Assembly: GCA_039654915.1 (NCBI GenBank)
Contig: CM077594.1
Coordinates: 87,496,893 to 87,560,892, forward strand
Length of the DNA stretch: 64,000 nt
Direction: 5' to 3'
Source of the DNA: Aquilaria yunnanensis
Lineage: Eukaryota > Streptophyta > Magnoliopsida > Malvales > Thymelaeaceae
Numbering within the stretch: the stretch's first letter is position 1; the number at the start of each line of letters is the position of its first letter. The translations under genes were made by a program, and so were the position numbers. Shown here in pieces: positions 46,602 through 58,077 of the stretch. Under the pieces are notes generated by a model. The model saw only the letters and a list, made by a program, of their open reading frames with translations, did not search any database and was not told where the DNA came from.

Positions 46602-49600
46602 ATGAGAAACTATGATGGTTGCATCAGTTTTGTGTATGAGGGACAATTTGTTAAGGATTAGAATGAAGTAGGTTATGTTGGTGGAAGAAGAAAAAAACTA
46701 ACATGTTGATATAGACTTGTTGTTTCACTATGAACTGTTGGACATGGTTAAAGAGTATATAAAGAAGAAAATGAAGAATTTTTTTGTACTTGGAACCTGG
46801 ATACATTGAACTTAATGAGCTGAAAGAGATAGATGCCAATGGTGATGGAAGCATCTTGTTATTAGTAAGGTTTATTAAGATTCATAGTAATGTGGAAATG
46901 TATGTTGAACATGAAGATGTCTAAGCAGAAGATGTCATTTATAATGCAGGTGATAAGGCAGGGCCTGAGGAAAAGACAGGGGAATAGTCTTCAAATGATG
47001 AACTTAAGAAAAATATAGATGAGGGTATGGTGATCGATAATGATGCAAGTATAATTAGCAAGTTGGGTGAATGATGGGCAGATAAAGAAGAAGATGTGAA
47101 TGTAGGACTAGATAGTCATTATTTAAGTGAAGATGATGATGAATTGAATAAAATCAAGAAAGGTATTAAAGAGTTTAACAATAAGTGAGCAGACAAAAAG
47201 GTTAAGATAACTATCCTAGTTAGGGGTCAATGTAGGGATGATGTTGATAGTGCAGGGAGTAAGAGGGCAGTAAATGAAAAAAAAGGGTTTGGTTCTAACA
47301 TATTCCCTAGGTATGATCTGAACTGTGATAAGCCTGAGTTTGTGGTGACTCAAATGTTTTAAAATACAAGGCAATTCAAGGACGCACTGGACAAGCACTC
47401 AATCATGGTGTAGAGGCCTATCAAAATAACAAGAAACACATCAAAATGGGTAAGGGCAAGGTGTGATGGTAAAGGATTTTGTTAGGCAATATCTTTGGTG
47501 TTTGACAAGAGAACTGAAATGTTGTATATGAAGAAAATGGTTGCTGGCCACTCATGTAGCATTAGTTTCAAAAACTCAAGTGTTAGAAACACTTGGTTGT
47601 CTAGTTTTTTCTATCCAGAGATCGAAACCATGCCAACCATTAAACTCTTTAAATGAGTTGATTAGAGAAAAAATTGGTGCGATATATCTTTGAACAAATG
47701 TATGAGGACCAAAATGAAAGTGTTTAACAAGGTTTTGGGATCCTATAAGCAGGAGTATAAACTTCTTTGTGACAATGCTAAAGAGATAAAATATAAGAAT
47801 CTAGGAAGCTCTTATCATGAAAGATTAAATCCTCCTGCCCTTAGATTTAAGGCTCCTGTATTCAATAGCTTTTATGTATGTCTTGATGCACTGAAGAAAG
47901 CTTTCTTAGCAAGATGTAGAAGGGTTATTGGCGTGGATGGTTATTTCTTGAATGGAGTGTGCAAGGGGAAGGTTTTAGCAGCCGTTGGAAGGGATAGAAA
48001 TAATCAAAGGTTCCCCATAGCATGGGTTATAGTGAAGATAGAAAATAAAGACACATGATCCTGGATTTTTTCTAACTTAGTTGAAGATTTAGAGATTAGG
48101 GATGGACTAGGTTAGACTATCATTAGTGAGCAGAAGGTATATGTTTTATTTATATATTTTATTAATTGAAACGATGATATTTCTTGACCATTAATTATAG
48201 ACATTGGTGTTTACAGGGCCTAGTTTAGACAGTTGCCATTATGTTACCAAATGTAGAACATAGAATGTGTGCCATGCATGCTTATGCCAACTGGGGTGCA
48301 AAATTTAGAAGTCCAATATTGGAGAAACTATTTTCGGATGCTGCCAGATCAACCAACATGCCAAATTTTGAAGCTCACATACAAAAAATTAAGGAAATCA
48401 CTTTTGAAAGGTGTGACCAATGTTGCAAGCTGATCCATAGCACTGGTGTAAGGCTTTTTTTTTACTCCATGGTCAAATGTGACATAGTTCATAAAAATCC
48501 ATGTAAGGGTTTTAATGGCTAGATATTAGAACTTAGGTGTAAGGCAGTGCGCACTATGCTTGAAGAGATTAGGACTAAATTTATGGTGAGGTTACACCAA
48601 CAAAGAGAGGCATATGCTAGCTAGCCTATGAAGTTTGGGTACAACATATACAAGAAACCAAAAAAGAATAAGAAGTAAAGTAAGCCATGCACATGTGTTT
48701 AAAATGGAGCAAGTGGGTATGAGGTTTTAAATAAAGAGGTTAAGTATGTGGTTAATGTAATGGATACATCTTGTATGTGTGGTAGTTGGCAGTTAACTGG
48801 TATCCCATGTCGACATGCAATATGTACAATCAATTTCAAGGATAAAAAACCTGAAACTTATTTGAATCGGTTTTGTACTAAAGATAAGGTGTTGCTATCA
48901 TATGCATTTATGATGAGTCCAATACCCACAGTCATGTTCTGGAACAAGATTAAATTAATTGAGCCACTTCCACCTGCACAAAAAAAAAAAACTATGAGAC
49001 CATCAAAGAAAAGAAAGCTGGATACACTTGAAATGGTTAAAGGTAATCAGATGTCAAGCGTTAGATGTCAAATAACATGTGGTATTTGCAAACAAGAAGG
49101 TCACAATAAAAATGGATGTCCAAAGGTATTTATTATGTTACATTCTTCATCAATTATAAGTTCAAATAATTACTAACAACTTTTTATGGTTTTTTTATTT
49201 GATTGAATCAGCGTCTAGTTGATCCAGAGGTAAGTTCAAGCCATGTTGATGTTAATATGAGTCAAGTGACAACTAGGGTAAGTTAGACCATGAAACATAT
49301 GTTGGCAATTGAAAATTGTTATGTGCATCATTTATGTTGCATTCTTTCTATTCTCCTAAGGAAAAGCAATCAAATAATCTAGAGTGAAGACAGTTGGTGT
49401 GAAGAGCGAGTCCTCTACAAAAAGCAAGTCCTTGGCCAAGAGGATGTCACAGTCCAAGAGCCTTAAAAAACCTTTTCATTCTAAGGAGAGTGAAACTCTT
49501 TCTGTTTTGAATGTGAGTAAGGAACAATATATGTCAGCTTTGTCCAATTTTTTGCTTTTATTAGATGAAAAAAATTTAGACATATTTTTTATGTTCCCTA

Positions 49601-49873
49601 CATACCATTAATGTGGCAGCTTAGTGTACATGGACAACTAATAGTGGGGAAGGGTCCTACTAAGAACAAAAAGACCATCACTGTTAGGAAGCTGAAATCA
49701 CAGCATTCTAAAAAGGATAAGAGTACACTAGTGCAAGGGAATTTAGAATTTGATGCAAAATTCAAAGCTTATGCTGAAGCTTCAAGGGATGCATTCAAAG
49801 AAATTGCAAGAAAGTCAAATGAGGAGTTCATAGCTTTTGCTACTAGCTTTAGCAAAAGATGTGCAAGCACATA
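46602..49873 (+). pseudogene. MULE transposase, broken
   Basis: The domain order of a plant MuDR-type transposase can be followed. The PB1-like amino-terminal region is at 46602-46925 (ELLDMVKEY, ELNELKEIDANGDGS). The MuDR DNA-binding domain is at about 47300-47640 (FKDALDKHS, AGHSCSISF). The MULE catalytic domain is at 47870-48520 (GVDGYFLNG, AVGRDRNNQRFPIAW, PNVEHRMCAMHAYANW). The SWIM zinc finger is at about 48770-48830 (CMCGSWQLTGIPCRHA). A CCHC knuckle is at 49075-49125 (CGICKQEGHNKNGC). A basic tail reaches 49873. Stops (for example 47641, 48056, 48520, 49174) and possible introns interrupt it, so it is taken as inactive. Confidence 0.85.
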
Positions 49874-50049
49874 AGATAGTCATGTGTAGGGTTATTTGTG
49901 TTAGACATGTATCATTGCTTTTGGAATAGCTATTTTTTGTGATGTGGCTGACTTTTAGATGTAATTCCATTAGAATTAACATAGGGGAAGGTTTTGTACA
50001 AATGGGTGTTTTTGTTAGTATAGGTCACCATACTGAGGCAGCAATATTA

Positions 50050-50655
50050 AAGCTGTAAACGAACCGAACAAACACGAATAAGCCATGTTCATATTCATTT
50101 ATTTAAGTTTTAACGAACACGAATACTAACAATAAACAAATGTAACTTTTCTGTTCGTGTTCGTTCGTTTATTAATAAACGAACACGAACATGAACACAA
50201 ACAATTAAAGCTGATGGCTACCATCAATTTAAATTAGAACGAGTCTAACAATGGTTGACATAGCAATAGGCAATGGTGAAAGATATTATAGGTTAGGGCT
50301 ATGGGGCTCAGCTTGGTGCTACAACATGTTTACACTATGGGGAAAATGACTGATTATGTTTAGGGAAACAAAGATAATAGATTAATTTGGGGGAAGTTAG
50401 AGCTAGGCATAATCAAGTGTGTGTGTGTGGAGTAGGTGGACACTAATAAAAATATATGATATATAAAATATGTAATAATAAATGCACAACTAATATATAA
50501 ATAAACAAACAAATAGACATAAATGAATAAACAAATAAATGAACATAAACAAACAATAATCAATCAGTTCATGAACGAAATAAACATAAACAAACTTCTA
50601 TTGAATGATTTACGAGCAGTTCACCGAATGCTCTATTCATTTACTCCCCTAAGCA
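50050..50655. mobile_element. MITE-like insertion with GAACGAACA repeats
   Basis: The left part is dense in AAACGAAC/CGAACACGAA phrases in both orientations (50055-50200). The right part has AAACAAACA phrases and ends around CGAGCAGTTCACCGAATG...ATTTACTCCCC. Such subterminal repeats are usual in non-autonomous hAT-like elements. Exact ends and target duplication were not resolved. It lies inside the MULE. Confidence 0.4.
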
Positions 50656-51890
50656 ATATAAGCCTAGTATAGAGAACCATACTAATGTTTTTGTTAAACC
50701 AAACAATGTTGAACACCATTATGGCATATTCCTAAATGGAAATGTTGTTTATATCAACCATCTTCTGTACATTTCTTGTTTACCAACCATTTTATGTTAC
50801 TACATATGAACAATAAAATAAGTTTAACAAAGCTTAAATCACATAAAACATTTGAGGCATTAACTTTGAGGGAAAATACAGTTCATTAAAGCATTTCATT
50901 GAACATTTGGAAACACATGACTTTAACAACATCCCCTACAACCCAGCCATGCCCCTAAGCCATCAAAAGTCTTAACAACTGAATACTAGACTACCAAAAC
51001 ATACAACATTAACAACCAACACATTGCAATCACATAAATATGTATCCATAGCTTCTTCTTCATTTTCTTCATCCACTGACTTGGGCTTGAACATTTAACT
51101 CATCCACTAATTACTCCTCTGTTCTTTCCTCGTATATTGCCCCATTAATCCTCCTATATTCCAATAGTATTTAAATCACATGGTCAAGAAATGGGCTGTT
51201 GATCCACTACCGATATCCACAAAAACCAGGGGTTACATACCTTGGGCATCCGAGAAAACATCTTTTTGCATTCAACTCTGTCCAAGCAACCTTTAGCACT
51301 ACCCCTCATGTTACAATGACATACTTCATTCGGCTGTTTGATACATTTATTTCACATGAAATATGACAAAGCAGTGCTCAGCATTGGATGCCAATGGTTT
51401 GATTCAACCAATTTCAATGAATTGCTTGTTCTACCCCAAAATTTTAAGGTAAAAAAACCTCTTTCCTCTGCGTCATTTCTTAACTGTACCAAAAAAAACC
51501 CATTTTCTATTGAGACTTAGACCACATTAGTTGCCACTTGGCTATACATGACACTTTTAGTACTTAAAGGTCTAAAAGGTTATACAAAATGGCAATTCAA
51601 GTAATTTTAGAACTAAAGTGACAAAAATTGATAAAAATATAGGACCAAAAATTTCCTTTCCTAAACAATTATAGATTAATTGTTATGAATAGTAAATTTT
51701 TCAAAATACTTAGGACATGAGGAATAAAAGGAGTTTTCTACTTTTCGAAGCTGTTAACCACCAATTAAAAAAAAAAAAAAAGAAGGAAAATCATAGCCAC
51801 TGGAAAAAGCTTTCAATGATGATGAAAGGACAACGTTTTGGAATTTGCTGTCAATTGGTTTTCAAAGGTGTATGTGACCAATCCAGAAAA

Positions 51891-51898
<8 letters not shown>

Positions 51899-51950
<52 letters not shown>
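51899..51950. repeat. TA microsatellite
   Basis: An uninterrupted AT dinucleotide run of about 52 bases. Confidence 0.95.
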
Positions 51951-51954
<4 letters not shown>

Positions 51955-53040
51955 GAGCAAATAAATAATTTTTATGAAAATAAAAAAAAACTGTGTAATT
52001 TAATAGAGAATTGATATGGGATGGTTCAGGACCACAGGAGAAGGCGGAAATAACAAAAAAAACTAATACCAATATAAATATTTGCCTATTGGAGCATCAT
52101 TCATGCCACCATCGTTTCAGCTGGTGCGAATTATAATATGCCACTGATGTGGTTTTTTTTTTTTTTTTTTGCAAATAAGCCATTAGCTATTAAGTACATT
52201 TGATAAAAAAAAAAAATGTCAGAAACCCTATTCTGATCCCACCCTTTCTATTTTAAAACCATGAGCCCCTGAGCTTTTGCAACTCTTATCTTCAGCCCCA
52301 TCTTCATTGCTGCCGCTGATGGGCTAACGAGATAGAGGGGGTGGTGCTAATGGGCTTCATCTGCTAGAGGATGGTTTATCACTGTCCATGCCTGATTTGA
52401 ACTCGATTCATTTGCACTATTCTCTCAATTTGATCTAGACAAATTTAGGGGTCATGATACTTAAAACTTTAGAAATCTGTTCAAGCGAAATTAGGGTTTT
52501 TCCATATCTCCTACCATGGGGCCATGGTTCTAGACAAACAAATTTTGTGACCAAAATTAGGGTTTTTCCATACTTCTTTGTTTGCCACAATTTACTCTCA
52601 AGTCAGTGGCAAATCTACACGTAAAAAAATATAAAAGAAAAATGATCCCTACTGGCAAACATAGTTGGCAAATTTGTCTCTTTTCCCACCTGTTTCAGTT
52701 AAACAAATTTAGGTGGTTTACTTTTATTTCTAAAATATGTAATATCCAATAACTTGACGGAATATTTACCAAGTAAGATAGTAATATTCTTTCCGCTTGA
52801 CATCATGGAAGCATTTTTGTTTCAATTTAAAGATACTAATTAATGACAAATTTGCACCAATATCTAAATATTGATAAGAAATTGACTTGAGTCGGTAAAA
52901 AATTATGGTAGATTTGGGACAACCAGTAAACATCAACGGCATTTTTGTTATTTATGTATGCCACCAGAGAATATATTTCACAGACATTTTGTAGTCCCTG
53001 TCATCGATCGGCATCCGCATTTCCCAGGTTTGAGATATCT

Positions 53041-53240
53041 TTCCCTCAAGAATTTATGAGGATGAAGGCGGAGGATTGATTATATCCAACTCGAAATATT
53101 TATCATGCTTCATACTTTATTTGAGAAATCTTTTCCCTAAGAATTTATGAGGATGAAGGCTGAGGATTGATTATATCCGATTTGAAATATTTATCGAGCT
53201 TTATCTTTTTTTTAAGAAATCTTTCCTTTAAGAATTCTCT
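53041..53240. repeat. Tandem repeat, 91-bp unit, just over two copies
   Basis: TTCCCT-AAGAATTTATGAGG at 53041 recurs at 53132 with the following GGATTGATTATATCC phrase, and a partial third unit begins at about 53223. It is non-coding. Confidence 0.75.
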
Positions 53241-53902
53241 GTGAATAAACTTTTAACCAGTTGAGCTTTAAGTTGTTTACCTAAATTAAGATTAAAAAAA
53301 CTAAAATCAAGTTAAGTTAAAATAAGTAATAAATAAATCAAGTTTTTTTAATCATATGTTGAGATTAAAATTTTATTCAAATTTAACTTAATAACAAATG
53401 AAATAAGAAAAAAAAATATTAAAAAGTTTTAAATCTCATACGGGATGATGTACTGTGTTTTTTTAATGGTATAGTACAAATTTGGTACTGTTTGATATCA
53501 TCTCAAATGTACCAGTACGTGCATACATACATATATACATGCATACATACATAAAAATAAATGAATATTAATTTAGTGTGTTCTGGCACAGGTATGTGAG
53601 AGTGTATGTGATCTCATAAAGTCCAATAAGCTTTTACCCACGTTCACACTTTTTTGACCAACCATTATTTAGACAATTTATTTTACTCTTACTTTGCCTT
53701 GTTCCAGGTTCCAGCCACGCATTAGTAGCTTTCCTTTGCTCCTCCGACACCAAACCCCTCTCCAAGTCAAAATCCTCTCAAATCCATTTAGTTTCTTGTG
53801 TTTAATCTTGCTCTACTGATTATTCATTTCTACTTCTTTATCTTCTAACTTTTATCAAGATTTCGGGGATTCTTGTGGGTTTTCTTTGAACAGAAATGTG
53901 CC

Positions 53903-53995
53903 ATGGCGGACTGGCAGCTTCAATTCATAATCCTAGGCCTTATCTTCTCCTACCTCCTCCCCAAACTCATCTTCTTAGTTGTCTCCTTCAAGTAA
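53903..53995 (+). pseudogene. N-terminal fragment of an ACBP1/ACBP2-like acyl-CoA-binding protein
   Basis: The ATG at 53903 opens a 30-residue reading frame, MADWQLQF then IILGLIFSYLLPKLIFLVVSFK, ended by TAA. MADW followed by a single hydrophobic segment ending in SFK resembles the membrane anchor of plant class II acyl-CoA-binding proteins (ACBP1/2). A serine-acidic phrase (KSEGSDESDSLE) appears in another frame near 54057-54090. The acyl-CoA-binding domain and ankyrin repeats are absent, as the sequence downstream becomes repetitive. It is read as a truncated or captured gene start. An unusual exon structure cannot be excluded. Confidence 0.5.
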
Positions 53996-54450
53996 GGTAA
54001 CCTCCGGAAACCCATACCAACAAACCTGAAGACCTTTGGAAACCCATACCAACAAGTCTGAAGGTTCAGACGAATCTGACTCACTTGAAAGATGAGTTGT
54101 GCCGGCTGTACCATCGAGATAATGAGATGACTAAGATGAAGGTATCGGCCGATACCAACCGATACAGAGAACAAAACCCATACCGTCTACTTTTGTACCA
54201 TTTTTTAGGCAGAATCGAGACATGCCGGCTATGCCGGCGGGTACGAAATGGTTTTTAAAACCATTGATGGAATGTTTATTTTTTTACCCTTATTTTAATC
54301 AACTCTGTAAAAATAAGATCGAAAAGCTCCTCCAAAACGGCAAAACCTCCGCATCTAGCCGATGTGAGACGGTCTCTATGCCCTTGAGTTCACGTTCTCA
54401 CGATTAATTTATTCAATTCCTGTCCATTCAATAATTCATTTATTGAACTG

Positions 54451-54481
<31 letters not shown>

Positions 54482-54579
54482 CGCAAATGGGGAAAAATAT
54501 CAAGTTGCCAATTTTGAATCCCTCAAATACTTGAAGATCTGATCAAAGCCTGCAGCCAATCTCCAACTTTTTCTTTTCC
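53996..54579. other. Spacer and 5' flank of the GT47 gene
   Basis: It contains a duplicated phrase (GGAAACCCATACCAACAA near 54007 and 54039), GGTATCGGCCGATACC-like repeat words, and the pyrimidine leader of the next gene. No complete gene is seen. Confidence 0.45.
54453..54481 (+). repeat. CT microsatellite in the 5' leader of the GT47 gene
   Basis: A run of about 14 CT units lies about 100 bases before the start codon. CT-rich tracts are common in plant 5' leaders and core promoters. Confidence 0.85.
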
Positions 54580-56037
54580 ATGCATTTCTCTCTTCCCATG
54601 AAATTCCAATCTCTGCTTAAAGAATTCCAGATTGGAAAGCCAATTAAACCAACCAAATGGAGCAAAAACCCCAACAGAACAACCCTGCCCTGTTTCTTCC
54701 TCTTCCTCTCCATTCTTCTACTCTCTATCCTTTTCTCTATCCTCCATATCTTCTTCATCAACTCCAGAAAGTCAACGCCACTCATCGAAAGTTCAAGCGC
54801 AGATCAAGAATTGACTTGGGATTTTTGCTCGGGTCGATATATTTATGTTCATCAACTTCCCGACCGATTCAATAGAGATCTTCTCGAGAACTGCCAATCG
54901 CTCACAAGGGCTTCTGACAAGTCCAGCATGTGTGATTCCATTCTCAACTCCGGTTTGGGTCCGAGGATTCCGAGCCCTAGTGGAGTTTTGTCGAATGAGA
55001 GCTGGTACTATACGAATCAGTTCTTGTTGGAGGTGATCTTCCACAACAGAATGAACAAGTACGAATGTCTGACCAACGATTCCTCGCTCGCTTCTGCCAT
55101 TTTTGTCCCTTTTTATGCCGGTTTGGATCTTCGGCGGCATCTTTGGGGCTTCAGTACTTCTGTCAGGGATTCCTCTGGCATTGACTTGATCAACTGGTTA
55201 ACAGAAAGACCAGAGTGGAGAAAAATGCAGGGGAGGGATCATTTCTTGGTCGCAGGGAGGATTTCCAGAGATTTCCGGCGGAATTCCGATAGAAACTCAG
55301 ACTGGGGCAGCAACTTCCGGCTTCTACCCGAATCAGATAAAATGTCCATGCTGTCGATTGAATCCGGATCCTGGACCAACGACTTCGCCATACCGTACCC
55401 GACAAATTTTCACCCGGCAAAAGACATGGAAGTGTCGCAGTGGCAAGACAGAATGCGGCTCCAGCACCGTCCATACTTGTTCTCATTTGCCGGCGCCGCC
55501 AGGTCCCGAGTCTTTGTCCGGGCACTGATCATCAACCAATGTATAGACTCGGCCGCGACCTGCAAGTTTCTAGACTGCGATTCCGAAGGTGTAAACTGTG
55601 ACGACCCGACTGTGTTGATGAAGCTGTTCCAGAGCTCTGTGTTTTGCCTGCAGCCACCGGGGGACTCTTTCACAAGGAGGTCGACGTTTGACTCAATCCT
55701 TGGCGGCTGTATTCCGGTGTTCTTCCATCCGCGGAGCGCTTACACGCAGTACAAATTGCATTTGCCAACGAATCCCAGGAAGTACTCGGTGTTCATATCT
55801 CCTAAGGAGTTGAGGTTGGGGAAGATGAAGATCAACGAGACCCTGATGGGGCTTTCGCGGGAGGAGTTTGTAGAGATGCGAGAGGAAGTTATACGGCTGA
55901 TTCCGAGGGTGGTGTATGCAGATCCCAGGTCGAGGTTGGAAGCCATTGAAGATGCTTTTGATCTCGCTGTGAAGGGGATTCTGCAGAGAATAGAGGGAAT
56001 TGGAGATCAATTTACTACTCCTAGCGACGGAAAATGA
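54580..56037 (+). CDS. GT47 xyloglucan galactosyltransferase-like protein (MUR3/XLT2 group)
   Basis: This is an intact single-exon gene of 485 codons. The protein is a Golgi type II membrane enzyme expected to add galactose from UDP-galactose to xyloglucan side chains. It has a short basic cytosolic end, a membrane segment at about residues 36-60 (CFFLFLSILLLSILFSILHIFF), then an exostosin-type GT47 domain. That domain opens with CSGRYIYVHQLPDRFN (about 84-99) and ends with QPPGDSFTRRSTFDSILGGC (about 358-377) followed by IPVFFHP and AYTQY, hallmarks of the MUR3 clade. An N-glycosylation site (NES) lies near residue 141. An in-frame ATG at 54601 is an alternative start. The length is nearer to XLT2/GT19-type members than to MUR3. 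Which side-chain position it modifies cannot be told from sequence. Confidence 0.9.
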   Translation: MHFSLPMKFQSLLKEFQIGKPIKPTKWSKNPNRTTLPCFFLFLSILLLSILFSILHIFFINSRKSTPLIESSSADQELTWDFCSGRYIYVHQLPDRFNRDLLENCQSLTRASDKSSMCDSILNSGLGPRIPSPSGVLSNESWYYTNQFLLEVIFHNRMNKYECLTNDSSLASAIFVPFYAGLDLRRHLWGFSTSVRDSSGIDLINWLTERPEWRKMQGRDHFLVAGRISRDFRRNSDRNSDWGSNFRLLPESDKMSMLSIESGSWTNDFAIPYPTNFHPAKDMEVSQWQDRMRLQHRPYLFSFAGAARSRVFVRALIINQCIDSAATCKFLDCDSEGVNCDDPTVLMKLFQSSVFCLQPPGDSFTRRSTFDSILGGCIPVFFHPRSAYTQYKLHLPTNPRKYSVFISPKELRLGKMKINETLMGLSREEFVEMREEVIRLIPRVVYADPRSRLEAIEDAFDLAVKGILQRIEGIGDQFTTPSDGK

Positions 56038-56255
56038 GAAACATCAAATGTAAATCTTTTCCACATTTTTATATTTATTCTAATAATTTTTCTAATATAA
56101 ATAAAATGGATATGAAAGACAATACTTTCTATAGAAACAACATTAAGTTTTTAGGTGGCTAAGAATATGGTACTCTCATCCTAGTTGATTTCGCAAAACC
56201 AACAATTTCGAAATTTTATCATTGTAAACATCATTTATCAATTTTTTTTTCTAAA

Positions 56256-58044
56256 GGTCTAAAGACTATTTTACCCCTTAAATTTTGCAAACTTTAACCT
56301 TTTACCTCTTCAATTTTAACTCGGGTTTACTCGACCCTCAACTTTAAAAATTGGTACCTTTTATCCATTCAACTCACTTAAACGGTTTTCTTGAACCATA
56401 AAAGAACCAAAACAAGGATAAAATAGAAGATGAAAGACTAACTAATCATTTAACTTGATTTTTACATTATTTCAATTATTCACTTCAATTTTCTTGATTC
56501 AAGCATTTCAGAAAACCACCAATCCTGTATAATCTATACAATCCAATTAGCATTTACCTAACTCATTTCACATGACTAGAGGCTTATCTGTGAAAAATGA
56601 CTACTTAGCCATTTTTCTTCTATTTTATCTTCATTTTGATCATAATATGACTTAGGCTAAATAGCATCCATCATCCATTAACTAAGACTCATGTCTCAAA
56701 TTCATCATGTAACTACAAAATATTACACCATTTATCCTTTAACTATGAAAATGTTATACCATTCATCTTGCCGTTAATTGTAATTGTTAAAATGGACGTA
56801 AAAAAAATGTGAAAAATTAGTTTTAACCCCTGAAAAAATTCTATTTGTCATAAGAATCTCAAAACTTTTAGATCCTACAATAAAACCACCTTCTCCTAAC
56901 CACCCTCCCTCCTCTATGACCGCCACCATCCTTTGTTTCGCCCATTCGATTCTCGCATCCTCCGCTATTGATTCCAAACCCCCAAGTCAAGTCTCCCTAG
57001 CTTTGATTAAGATGTGGAGGCAACATAGTTTGATGAGTTCCCATTTTTGGAGCTTGCAAGTTTAGTCATTCATTATCTGGTGCCATTTGAGGAGTTTGAG
57101 GTAATGAAACAATTGAATTCAAAGCTTGGGGAAGTTGAGCCTTGCATTCTCTCCTCTTAGCCTAAAGGCCTCGCGATCGTAGGCCAAGGTGGCGTCTTCT
57201 GCAGTCGAAGGTGCTAAGCCAAAAATGAGTCCTGTTGCAAGGGGGAAAAATCTCAACCACCAATTTTCCCTAACGCCTTTGCCACACGCCCCGATAAAGC
57301 TTTGTAGCATTAATTGGCTGCACCGGTGGCTTGAACAATAAGCGTCCATTCGGCCCCAGTCCATTCATTATCATCATCCTTCCCTTTGGGCTCAGATTCA
57401 ATGAATCACTCCAATACTGCAATAATTGATGTCGTTGCAATAGCGATGAGTCTCCTGCAAAATAAGGCGAATGAGCAATGCTTTACTACAGTTGACCAAA
57501 AGAAATCATCTGTTGCTACTACTAAGGTAGCAGCTGAAGAAATGGCATAAGGGTCAAGGTTGCCTTAGAGGACGAAGAGGACGAAGATGAAGAGGAAATG
57601 TTGGGAATAGTGAAAGAATGTGATTGATGGGCCAAGTAGGAAAAGGTGATTGATGGGCTGAATATGAAAAGGGTTTTATTGTAAGATATAAAAGTTTTGA
57701 GGTTTTTATGGTAAATAGAAAGTTTGAAAGGATTAAAACTAGTTTTTCACATTTCTTTCTATCCATTTTAATGGTTGTACTTAACGGCAGAATAAATAGT
57801 GTAATATTTTCATAGTTAAAAGACGAATGGTGTAACGTTTTGTAGTTTCAGGATAAATTCAAAACATGGGCCTTAGTTCAAGAACAACAAGTGCTATTTA
57901 CCCTATAACTTAAACAACCATTTAAATGGGCTGAAGGGTAAACTATATCAATTTTCAAAGTTTAAGGGCGAGTGAACCCGAGTTAAAATTTAAGGATAAA
58001 AAGTCCGAGTAAGTAGGATCCAGGGGTGAAAGAAGTTTTAGGCC
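56256..58044. mobile_element. Outer Mutator-type MITE, perfect 9-bp target duplication, split by another
   Basis: The left arm begins GGTCTAAAGAC and the right arm on the minus strand begins GGCCTAAAAC. Similarity covers about 130 bases, including TTTTAACTCGGGTTYACTCG. Perfect duplications TTTTCTAAA flank it (56247-56255 and 58045-58053). Without the inner insertion it would be about 530 bases long. Confidence 0.85.
56655..57903. mobile_element. Inner Mutator-type MITE with 9-bp target duplication
   Basis: Arms of about 240 bases begin GGCTAAATAGCA (left) and GGGTAAATAGCAC (right, minus strand). They share AACTACAAAA, TTTAACTATGAAAAT and TGTGAAAAA-TAGTTTTAA blocks in order. The flanks are TATGACTTA (56646-56654) and TATAACTTA (57904-57912), 8 of 9 matching. 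The interior is GC-richer with overlapping ORFs but no recognised domain. Confidence 0.85.
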
Positions 58045-58077
58045 TTTTCTAAATTAAAAAATATGACTTCAATATTT

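Larger units (their letters stand above)
45890..51662 (+). mobile_element. Decayed autonomous Mutator-like element
   Basis: Inverted arms at 45890-46053 and 51529-51662 share GTCCTATATTTTTAT, a CAC-TCAGT or CAC-TTAGT block, TAAGTATTAAAAGTGYCAT and CAAGTGGCAACT. The element encloses a MULE transposase remnant in plus orientation and a later MITE-like insertion at about 50050. No clear 9-bp target duplication was found, and low-complexity A-runs at the left edge make it hard to judge. Confidence 0.8.
51663..53902. other. Intergenic, repeats only
   Basis: No gene is seen. The stretch holds a TA microsatellite, long A or T runs, a short duplicated phrase (ATTAGGGTTTTTCCATA near 52490 and 52556), a 91-bp tandem repeat and a CATA/CATACATA tract near 53510-53555. 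The last 150 bases before 53903 look like a plant 5' leader. Confidence 0.5.

Noticed and set aside
51717..51953. ORF ending in an IYIYIY run
   Set aside because: It reads through the TA microsatellite and an A-run; no coding evidence.
54793..56010. Several minus-strand ORFs over the GT47 gene
   Set aside because: They are shadows of the long plus-strand coding frame, which has clear GT47 motifs.
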